This document shows positions 33,801 through 43,600 of a stretch of 64,000 nt of DNA, piece by piece. A program made the translations under genes and the position numbers. The stretch is from Multifurca ochricompacta. Taxonomy: Eukaryota > Basidiomycota > Agaricomycetes > Russulales > Russulaceae. The stretch lies in the NCBI GenBank assembly GCA_022496185.1, contig WTXG01000045.1, forward strand, positions 62,001 to 126,000. The letters run 5' to 3'. Each line of letters starts with the position of its first letter. Position 1 is the first letter of the stretch. The notes beneath the pieces were generated by a model. The model had not been told where the DNA came from. It searched no databases and saw only the letters and a program-made list of their open reading frames with translations.

Positions 33801-34172
33801 AACGGCCGGACTGCATTGTATTCGGCAACAGAAAAAGGCCATCTGAATATTGTAGGACGGCTCCTTGAAAAGTGTGCAAACGTAAATACCTGGTTCATGG
33901 ACCGGTATACTCCCCTCGGCGAAGCATTGGAGAAGGGCTATTCGGAAATCGTACAACGACTGTACCAGCGTGGCGCAAATGTTAATCTCCAGAATAGGTT
34001 TGGAGAGACTCTACTGCATCAGGTATCCCTCGGGAGATACGAGCTAGGATTTGCACAGCTGCTCCTGGCGCATGGTGCAAGTGTACATACACAAGACAAC
34101 CGGGACCGGACTCCGCTCGATGTAGCAAGAGAATCTGGAAACGAAGAGGTTGTGCAACTATTATTATCGTAA
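30811..34172 (+). pseudogene. Goodbye-NACHT-ankyrin NLR protein, right copy, broken
   Basis: Same architecture as the left copy: Goodbye-like N terminus from 30,811, Walker A CSVAGSGKSVL near 32,153, Walker B IYIILDGLDES near 32,510, FRWVFCQLDQLRR near 32,900, and an open ankyrin part to 34,172 (422 codons open from 32,904). Here the exon joint before FRWV is intact, unlike the left copy. Lesions of its own include single-base losses near 30,895, 30,974 and 32,070, a two-base loss near 32,430 and one-base losses near 32,715 and 32,775. Probably not functional, although the NACHT C-terminal part and ankyrins are intact. Confidence 0.85.
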
Positions 34173-34460
34173 CACATTTCCGGGAAAAACTAAATGTTTG
34201 TCATGCCCCGGGGGATCGCTCCATCAGTGTAAGTTATACTGTCTGTTGCGCAATCTCGTTCTTCTTCGCATGATAATATCAGCTTGCAGAAAATCATACA
34301 CCGAGCAGCCCAATCAAGGAGACATCTTATTGATTGATGGGCAAGTCAGTGAGAAAAGATGTCATTTTATTTCGTTAGCTAAGTTTGAGGATTAGGAGGT
34401 TTGTTTGCAATATATTGTGTATGATATTGTGTTATATCAAGTGGGCATAGTGATTGGTAG

Positions 34461-34922
34461 TAGTGATGTTCCGGCCCGGCTTGGCCCAAAAGCCGCGGCT
34501 TTGGCTCGGCCTGGGGCGGCTCCGGCTTTCCTGAAGTCTGGGCCGAGCCAAAGCCGCGGCTTTTGGCAGAGAAAATTTTATGACATATAACTAGTAGTTA
34601 TAGTTCAGCTAATCCAAATATGACTTGGTGTGTTACGTATTGCAAAGCTATATCGAAGAAAAAGTTTGAAATGCCGTGATAAACATGATCACGTGACCCA
34701 AATCAACCACTTTGTGATAAGATTTCTACTGATTTTGATGATTGCTAATGCATTTGTATGTGCTGTTGAAAGCCGCGGCCTGAGCCGGCGGCTTTGGCTT
34801 TTAGTTTCTCTGAGCCGGGCCAAAGCCCTTGCTGGGCCGTCACAACGGCCTGGCTTGGCCCGGCCCAAACAGGCCCGGCTTGGCCCGGCTTCCGGCTTTG
34901 AGCCGGGCCAGGCACATCACTA
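34461..34922. mobile_element. hAT-type MITE in the right arm
   Basis: 462 bp with inverted ends TAGTGATGTTCCGGCCCGGC and (reversed) TAGTGATGTGCCTGGCCCGG, rich in GGCCCGGCTTGGCC words, and an exact 8-bp duplication ATTGGTAG on both sides. The left arm has one ATTGGTAG at the matching place and no insert, an empty site. No coding capacity. Confidence 0.92.
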
Positions 34923-34927
34923 ATTGG

Positions 34928-35256
34928 TAGTGATTGTCAAGGGGTTTCATACCCGTGCGGGTAAGTGCTGTGGGTTTTGCTGGGTACGGGTACGGTATAC
35001 GGCTCCCAACCCATGGAAACCTGTACCTGCACAGTGGGTTTGGCAGGTATAGGCACCAATTATGCATTGACAAGATCAGTAGAATTTCCAAGATAAAACA
35101 CATCTGCAGCTACAAAAATACAAGATCTCATCTGATGTATGCTACATGGTGGCATTAAATATGTTCTAGTATTATTCTACAAAATATCAAAGCAGATTAA
35201 CAGTGCAATGTAAAATAAAATCCTTATCAGTGATCCACTTTCTTGAAAACCATGAT
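34928..35256 (+). mobile_element. Terminal part of hAT-like element G, second copy
   Basis: Begins TAGTGATTGTCAAGGGG, has the GGGTAC-rich block, and runs to 35,256. After solo LTR E the same element continues at 38,496-38,639 with the CTGGCACTATCT block, until the large hAT begins at 38,640. Confidence 0.75.
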
Positions 35257-35393
35257 TGTTACGTCCGGTGTGAGACGTCCTGCACAACTCGTGCAACAGC
35301 TTTGTGTGTTCGTTCAGATAAGAGGCCAATAGGACCTCTTGGAGCTTTTAGATGGAAGAGTCAAAGTCAAAGGGGCTGCTCCCTAATGACAAT

Positions 35394-35977
35394 TGTTACA
35401 ATTTTTACCCTCCCTCCCTGTCTTCTTCACCCTCCCCAACGACAACCCTTCTTTACCGCCCACTTTGCACTTCCTGATCACGTCCCGTCCTGGGATCCTT
35501 CACGTGCCTTGCTTCCATCCCCGTGACTCGCTTTGTATCTGTTGACGGACTATGTACCTATGTTTGCCCCTTTTATCTCGTTATCTCTTTATCTTTAAGA
35601 CCGGACACTTACTTAATACCCTATCAGAAGCCAGGCTTTACGCCCTCCGCTTCCGTATATTGGGCCCACCTGACTCGTACTCCTTATCTTGTAGACGCCC
35701 ACTCGATTATGTATATAAGTCCACTGTAGCTACCTTGTAGACCTCAGACTCGACTTATTGAATACAATGGTGCTTGTCTTCTGGACATCCCTTTGAAAGC
35801 CTTGACTTGATCGTCTCAGTACTTCTGGTACTTTCTGCTCAACAGTGTCTTAAGAGTACAGCCTCTTGACCCTGACTCCTCCTGCTTAAACTCCAAGAGG
35901 TCTTATTGATCTCTTATCTGATCACGAATGAGCGCTGTCACACAAGTCATGTGGAACGTCCCGCACCGGGCGTAACA
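35394..35977 (+). mobile_element. Solo LTR F, Ty3/gypsy, inside LTR E
   Basis: 584 bp, TGTTACAA...CGTAACA, duplication ACAAT on both sides. TATA box TATATAAG near 35,712 and AGACTCGACTT near 35,746. Confidence 0.9.
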
Positions 35978-36007
35978 ACAATGTTGAACGGAAAGTGCCG
36001 GAAGCAC

Positions 36008-37459
36008 TAGAGATCAGCAAGGGTTTTCATACCCGTGCGGGTAAGCGCCACGGGTTTTGATGGGTACGGGTACGGGTATACAACTCCTAACCTGCCAGAA
36101 ACCCGTACCCGCGCAGCGGGTTTGGCAGGTATAAGTGGTCATCGGTCATTGACAAGATCAGCAGAAATGTAATGATAAAATACATCTGTAGCAAACAAAT
36201 GATAAGATTTAATTTGATGTATGCTACAGGGTTTCTGTAAATATATTCTAGTGTTATCCTATGAAATATCAAAGCAGATCAACGGTGCGATGTAAAATAA
36301 AAGTGTTATCAGTGATCCACTCTCTTAAAAGTCATGATGCAACTGTTTTATTAACGCGTGATCAATTCTGCCGGTCTGGCACTATCTAAAATACACTCTA
36401 GACTACTTTAGACTATTCTATAATCTAATTATCAAATTACTTTACTGAAACAAGGCCCGCGTGTATCTACAGGCTGCATAGAGCAGCGACTACATTGCAT
36501 CGCATGGACCAGCATATTGGTCTGATCTCCTTCCTATTAAGGAAGGTTGACTTAACAATCACAGCTGTGATTTTCCATTGGTCCGACAAGATTGTGATCA
36601 CGCATAGATAACACAACAGAAACGTGTTCACAAATTAATTAGATCCATAGAATATACATCTAAGATCTGACATATGATCAAATCACATCATTAAATGAGA
36701 TAACGAGATAACGCGTTCATTTAATCTAGTAGCTGATATAGTACATCTAAAGTACAAGCCTGCACCATGCCTGTTCCACAAAATGAAATAAAATAATAAT
36801 GTAAATAAAGAATAAACTTAATCTTCTGAACATAAATCAGCAATTATTGAGGGATCCTGAGTAGCTACAGATGAATGCGTTGTATCCAAGTGCATATCTC
36901 CTTGACCGGGATGGACCGGGCCGAGTGTCCAAAATGCGCGATGCAAGTAAAGAACTTGCACACATTTCATTTTATGGGTAACCTGGGTATCAAAACAAAT
37001 ATCCAGGGGTTGCCCCTGCCAATCACTATGCATTTGTCAATTATTTTTGCATTCTGTGTGGTTATCTGACAGGCTTTTCATTCAATGTTCTATTACATCC
37101 TATCTAATCATCTCTGTATATTGGGGTGGATTTTAGTTGTGCTTGTATAAAATTGAGACCAGCATAATAAAATAAAAATGGAATAATGAATTATCTTAAT
37201 CTTCTGAGCATAAAACAAGAGTCATTGAGGGATCTTAAGCAGCCATAAATGAATGCGTTGTGTATCTCCTTGGTCTGGGATGGCCCGGGCCGGATATCCG
37301 AAATGTGCGATGCAAGTAAAGAACTTGCACGCGTTTAACACAGGCAACCCGCAGGTGACCCATGGGTGACCTGCGGGTTACCTGTACCCGTAGCAATGGG
37401 TACGGGTACGGGTACGGGTACCAATGAAGATACCCGGGGGTTACCCCTGCTATTCACTA
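36008..37459. mobile_element. hAT-like element G, complete non-autonomous copy, inside LTR E
   Basis: 1452 bp with an 8-bp duplication GGAAGCAC (36,000-36,007, 37,460-37,467) and imperfect inverted ends TAGAGATCAGCAAGGG and TAGTGAATAGCAGGGG. Both subterminal regions have GGGTACGGGTACGGG tracts, and two copies of an ATAAATCAGC/TAAAACAAGA..GAGGGATC segment lie near 36,830 and 37,210. No transposase is seen. Confidence 0.85.
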
Positions 37460-37480
37460 GGAAGCACTGAGATGATTGAG

Positions 37481-38070
37481 TGTTACGAACCCCGTCTTTG
37501 CCTGTCTTTTTCCTTCTACCCAACGACAACCCTTCCCTGCCGCCTACGCTTCACTACCAGATCACGTCTCCATTGTGGGACCCATCATGCACCCTACTCC
37601 CCTCCCTGTGACTGTCTTTGTCCTTGTTTGCATTACTGTACTTATATTTGGTCTGCCGTTGCTTATTCGTTATCTCTTATCTTTACAACTGGACACTTAC
37701 TTAATACCCTATCAGAAGCCCGACTTTACGCCATCCGCTTCTGTATATTTGGGCCCACTTGACTCTGTTATCTTATCTATAAGATGCCCACCCAAATACG
37801 TATATAAAGTCCGCTGTAACTACATTGTAGACCTCAGACTCGACTTATTGAATACATTGGTGTTTGTCTTCTGGACTCTCCTTTGAATCCTTTGACTTGA
37901 TCATCTCAGTGCTTCCGGCACTTTCCGTTCAACATTGTCATTAGGGAGCAGCCCCTTTGACTTTGACTCTTCCATCTAAAAGCTCCAAGAGGTCCTATTG
38001 GCCTCTTATCTGAACGAACACACAAAGCTGTTGCACGAGTTGTGCAGGACGTCTCACACCAGACGTAACA
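37481..38070 (+). mobile_element. Solo LTR H, Ty3/gypsy, inside LTR E in opposite orientation
   Basis: 590 bp of the same family as LTR E, flanked by TTGAG and TCGAG (one transition apart). With the last segment of E it makes a long near-perfect palindrome, 37,481-37,896 against 38,076-38,490. Confidence 0.88.
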
Positions 38071-38924
38071 TCGAGTCAAAGGATTCAAAGGAGAGTCCAG
38101 AAGACAAACACTGATGTATTCAATAAGTCGAGTCTGAGGTCTACAATGTAGTTACAGCAGACTTTATATATGTATTTGGGTGGGCATCTTATAGATAAGA
38201 TAACAGAGTCAAGTGGGCCCAAATATACGGAAGCGGATGGCATAAAGTTGGGCTTCTGATAGGGTATTAAGTAAGTGTCCGGTCGTAAAGATAAGAGATA
38301 ACGAATAAGCAATGGCAGACCAAATATAAGTACAGTAATGCAAACAAGGACAAAGACAGTCACAGGGAGGGGAGTAGGGCACATGATGGGTCCCACGATG
38401 GAGATGTGATCTGGTAGTGAAGCGTAGGCGGCAGGGAAGGGTCGTCGTTGGGTAGAAGGAAAAAGACAGGCAAAGACAGGGTTCGTAACAATGATACATC
38501 TGTTTTATTAATGTGCAACCAATTCTGCTGGTCTGGCACTATCTAAAATACACTCTAGACTAATATAGACTATTCTATAATCTAATTATCAAATTACTGT
38601 ATTGAAACAAGGCCTGCATGTGTCTACAAGCTGCATGGGTAGGGATCTGCATGGGTAACCCGCAGGTACATGGGACACAACCTGTACCCGTACCCACAGA
38701 TACCCATACCCATGGGTATTCTTACCTGCAGACCTGTGGGTTGATGGTCACCTGTGCCACTTACTATCTCATTTTCTTTGCTTTGCATTCCACAATTATT
38801 ATATTACTTTTATTATTGTGTTCTTAGTCCTTTCATCCAATCAAAGGATGTCCTGTCTCAATACAATCTCTTTCACACTGAGCACTGGAGTGGGGGATAC
38901 ATTCATTTTTATTCTGTGCACACT

Positions 38925-39804
38925 CTACAAGTCAATACAGTCCCACCCCTCCTCAAGCTCAAGCTCGTCATCTCCATCTACATCTGCCAATCTACCTACT
39001 GCCAAAACATCTGAGTCCATCACCAAACCCTTCAAACTCCAAGATCCCAAGCATATCAATGCCTGTGTGGACTGTGCAGAGAGCTGGCTTCGAACATGAG
39101 ACAAAAGGAGGCATCCATGGCTAAATATGTTGAACACAGAAGATGTTCGGTGATGCTTCAGGCATCAGGTGATTAGATTAGCTACTTTGTAGATTAGATT
39201 AGATACTGGAGTCTCGGACTTTTTACATTATCATTATTACTTTCTTTCTCACATTCCGCAGTAGCTGACTGATGCACCATGTAACATGTGATTTCTGTAT
39301 TGGCCAATGGCCTTTATCTCTCTTGTTTATTGTTTGGACTCTGTCCAGCACTTGTGGACTTATTCCCAGTGCACAGACCATCCCTTGAATTGTATATAAG
39401 GGTGTCTGTTTCGTCTCTTACACTTCAGAGTTTCTTCAACCTCTGAAGTTGACTTATCTTTGTCTAGCTTAACCTGCTTAGCCTAACAGTTAGTATGCTG
39501 CACACATGCCTGTTTGACAAAATACACGTTCAACATCAACAGATGTAGCTTCAAGAAGATAAGTAGACATTATTGAAAGCTTGAAAAGATTGGACTCACC
39601 AGGAATTGTAAGATAGTCAAGTGCCATTCTTGAGAGTTGAGGGTACATCACAGCATGCTTGTGCCACCACATCAGTACATCATCCACAGCCTCCAGGTCT
39701 GTGCTGAGGTAATGGGCCAGTTCATTGTGATGTTCTTTTTGCAGGGGGGCTCTGAGTGATGGAAGGTCATCAAAGATATTCCGCAGCTTTGACAATGATA
39801 ATCT
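38925..39804 (-). pseudogene. hAT transposase, C-terminal dimerisation domain
   Basis: Reads WWHKHAVMYPQLSRMALDYL, IP, then after a 51-bp in-frame GT-AG intron ATSVDVERVF, then (beyond the solo LTR at 39,128) SHGCLLLSHVRSQLS, CLGSWSLKGLVMDSDVLAVG and an acidic tail to the stop at 38,925. This is the hAT C-terminal motif set. The sequence upstream of SKLRNIFDDL is cut by the copia element at 39,805. Confidence 0.88.
39128..39519 (+). mobile_element. Solo LTR, copia type, in the hAT C-terminal exon
   Basis: 392 bp, TGTTGAAC...TTTGACA, with AAATA on both sides (39,123-39,127, 39,520-39,524). It interrupts the transposase between ERVF and SHG. It is about 100 bp shorter than the other copia LTRs here. 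Confidence 0.9.
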
Positions 39805-40649
39805 TGTCGAACAGGCATGTGCGCAGCATACTGACTGTAAGGTTAGTGAGTTAGGCTATAAGACAAGTTCTACTTCAGAGATGAAGAAAACTCTATATTA
39901 CTATACTACACACCTATAAGACAAGTTCTCTACAAGAGATGGTTAGTGATAGGTAAGGTAGTAAGTAGAGAGAATGAACTTACACTTCAGAGATGAAGAA
40001 AACTCTGAAGTGTAGACGACAAAACAGACACCCATATATACTCCAAGGGATGGTCTGTGCACACTGGGAATAAGTCCACAGGTGCCGGACAAAGTCCAAA
40101 CAGTAAACAGAGGGAGAAAGGCTATTGGCCAGTACAGAAATCACATGTTACATGGTGTATCAGTCAGCTACTGCGGAATGTGAGAGAGAAAGTAATAATG
40201 ATAATGTAAAAGTCTGAAACTCCGGTATCTAATCTAATCTACAAAGTAGCTAATCTAATCACCTGATGCCTGAAGCATCACCGAACATCTTCTGTGTTCA
40301 ACATCCCTCCATGCTGAAGGCATCTGGTCATGGATGGGAAATGAGTTGGATGAGCACACTGTCATCACAATTAAATGAGCATATCGCCAGCCAGAGATCC
40401 AACTTCTCTAACTCTTTTGAGTGTGAGAGAGACATGGTGTTCAGAGACATATTGTGGTGATTCGCTTATGCAAACTGAAACCATACACACCTCTTGCATC
40501 ACTCTCGAAGTTGAGAACTTTGCTCATGGTGGGAAAGTGAAACTGGTATTCAAAGTCTCCAGATTCCAGCTCTCTCATTTCAGCATAAGTCCAAGTCCAT
40601 TTACCATGGTTTCAAACAATGCTCTTGGTAGAGACTTAGTGAAGCCATG

Positions 40650-43600
40650 TGTTGAACACAGAAGATGTTCGGTGATGCTTCAGGCATCAGGTGATCAGAT
40701 TAGCTGCTTTGTAGATTAGATTAGATACCGGAGTTTCGGACTATTTACATTATCATTATTACTTTCTTTCTCACATTCCGCAGTAGCTGACTGATACACT
40801 ATGTAACATGTGATTTCTGTAGTGGCCAATGGCCTTTCTCCCTCATGTTTATTGTTTGGACTTTGTCCGGCACTTGTGGACTTATTCCCAGTGCACAGAC
40901 CACCCCTTGATTAGTATATAAGGGTGTCTGTTTCGTCCTCTACACTTCAGAGTTTTCTTCACCTCTGAAGTGTAAGTCCCTTCTACATTACTTCCTACTT
41001 ATACCTTTGACTAACTGCTCTCTGTAGCTAACTTGTCCTTTAGGTCAGTAGTATAGTAATAGAGTTTTCTTCACCTCTGAAGTCTAACTTGTCCTTTAGT
41101 TAACCACTAACAACTCACAGTCAGTATGCTGCGCATCATGCCTGTTTCACAGGTTATGGGCCCTGGGCACACTTTACTGATCTGTACATTCTTTTGATCA
41201 GTCCAAACTGCTCTTCTTCAAGCTCACTGCTTCAAGACTTCTCCTTTCCCAATCAGTCACAGTGAGCTTTGATTTCATTTGTCTCTTGCCCTTAACTGTC
41301 CACAAGGTGGTGCGCTTTATGTGCCCACCTTGATCTGTCTGGCTAGTCCCTCAGGGGATTCTTGCAAGAGGTGATGAGGGACCCTAAGCGGGTGAAACAC
41401 CTTAAGTTCCTCATGTGCGCTCTAAGTAAATAGTATTCATAGTTATAGCTGGGTTTTTGTCCCATCCATAGTCTTAGTAGGCCGCTTGCCCAGAAGGCTT
41501 GGGGCTATAGGTTCAGTCAATGCTTGGCTCGATCTGTAAGCCAGGTTTAGCGACCTGCTGGTAGAGTTTAGGGTCTAGAACAAGGCATGGGTAGTCACTC
41601 CCATGACGCTTGGGCTTGATACAAGTAGGCTTGAACTACTATAGTATTTACACAGTAGCTAGAAGGTTTTGTCTCTGGGCAGAAGTACCTGCTGCTTTCA
41701 TTGGGGGTTTGCCCCAACCAGAGGAAACCTAATAGTCTACTATAGTCATGGCCCCAATCATCTAGGGCTTAATCATGGACTCCACCACCAGCACTAGAGG
41801 AAGGGCTATATACCCTTTGTCTCTAGTGGAACCTGCGGTTGGCTCCTCCATGACATGACTCCCCATCTATTTACACAACGTCCCCCTGATGTGGGCTTAG
41901 GACTTGTTGTAGATGGCGCTAGACAGCTTACTATACTACTTAGAAGTCGCACATCAGAGGCAGGACTTTCTTAAGTTCTGAAGCATAGTGCCGCAGAATG
42001 GACGGGCCCTCTTCAATGAGACCTGGACAACTGGTTCTAATTGCTCCTTGGAACCAGGATCAACTTTTTCTAAATCATCTCAAATGTCTTCCATCGTCTT
42101 CCCTCCCACATTCAAGTTCAATAAACTTGATGGCTCCAACTGGCAGCAGTGGTCGGTGTCCTTCACTGCCCTGCTGAGGATTAATGGAATGAAGAGGCAT
42201 ATTACGCATGATGCCCCTGAATTCCTGAATCCCCCCAAGCCAGAGGATGGAGAAAAGGACGATGAGTACACCAAGTGCTTCGCACAATGGTTGGAGCCCA
42301 TGTACCTAGAGTGGAATAGAGTGGAGGAAGTCCTCATGGGAGTTCTGGTGATGGTAACGTCACCAGAAACATACTCCCAAATTGCCTCTGACAGAACTTT
42401 CCCTCTGTCAATGCCAAGTATGAGCATTTGGAATTGCTCTACGGCTCAGTAGGAAGCATGGCCACCTACAACTTGTGGTGTTCTGTGTCCTCCTTCTGCT
42501 TGGAGGAGGGCAAGCAATTCAGACCCCAGTTGCAGCGTGTGTTGGATGTGAGGAGTACTCTCAAGGAAAATGGGATGGAGATCTCTGACTCCAGTTGAGC
42601 TTTATTTTGCTCCAATCCCTACCTCCATCCTACAATGCCATTGCTGGCTCTATCCTGGCATCAGGTCCTCCTGACCGCCTTTCCCCTCAGGACCTTGTAC
42701 AAAGGTTCCTAAATGAGGAAAGCTGACTTGCCGGCCCTGCAGGAAGTGGTGTTGGGGCTGCCCTTAACAAGGCAGCCCATGTCAACAAAAATAAAAATAA
42801 AAACAAGTAACTTTCATGCCACCTCCTGCAGGTGCATCATCATCCAATGATGTCACCTGCTTCTATTGCCAGAAGCCGGGCCACAAGGCAAATGAATGTC
42901 GGCAAAGGAAACAGGACAGAGCCAATGCTGATGCAGGCAAAAAGGGCAACAAGAGGAAGGGGCAAGGCCCCAGTGTACATAATAACTCCACACAAGTAGC
43001 TACCGTAATTAATGGTAGCGGCAGAATACAGGAGGTGCATGAGACACCTTGCATTTCACTTTATATGATGACCAAACACACACAAGAAGTCGATGATGGC
43101 AGCAATCCTTGGATGATGGACAGCGGAGCCACCACTCACTTTACACCATACTTAGATGATTTCTCTGAGTATTTCCCACACAAGGGACATCAGGTGACAA
43201 TAGGTGATGGATCCATAGTCCAAGTTGAAGGAACAGGCAAAGTCATACTCAAAACTCGCAATAATTATGAGTTAGAGTTAAATAATGTCTTTTATATGCC
43301 TGGCAGTGAAAGAATACTGTCGACAAGCTGCATCACAACAAAGGCGGTTCAGTGGATTCTCTCCATCTGAAGTCAAAATAAAGTACAATAATGCAATTAT
43401 AGCGGAAGGTATCAAGGCTATGGGACTCTATTGGGTCTTTGGGAAAACTATGCAGAATCTAAATACTGCTTCCCACAAATCTGCATCAACTAGCCTTGAA
43501 ACCTGGCATTTGTGCATGGGTCATATGTCAAAAGAGGCCCTCAAAAGACATGCTCCTAAGGCTGTAAAAGGCCTTAGCATTGATAATAGCCAAGTGGAAG

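Larger units (their letters stand above)
29963..35256 (+). repeat. Inverted duplication, right arm
   Basis: Inverted match of 10,992-15,827, starting at the word AGGTGATGCTCATCATTG. It is longer than the left arm mainly because of the 462-bp MITE at 34,461. It ends at the solo LTR at 35,257, but the matching sequence resumes after that LTR with ACATCTGT at 38,496. Bases 29,963-30,810, upstream of the NLR pseudogene, hold no gene I can recognise. Confidence 0.9.
35257..38490 (-). mobile_element. Solo LTR E, Ty3/gypsy, split by three insertions
   Basis: Made of 35,257-35,393, 35,983-36,007, 37,468-37,480 and 38,076-38,490, about 590 bp, the same length as LTR H. The target duplication ATGAT is exact on both sides (35,252-35,256, 38,491-38,495). 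It contains the AGACTCGACTT start motif in reverse near 38,140. Confidence 0.9.

Noticed and set aside
10992..35256. Inverted arms plus island as one composite transposon
   Set aside because: No transposase pair, no matching terminal duplication outside the arms, and the island holds ordinary host genes.
37390..37422. GGGTACGGGTACGGGTAC tract as a telomere or interstitial telomeric repeat
   Set aside because: The unit is not TTAGGG, the tract is short, and it sits at the same place in several copies of hAT-like element G.
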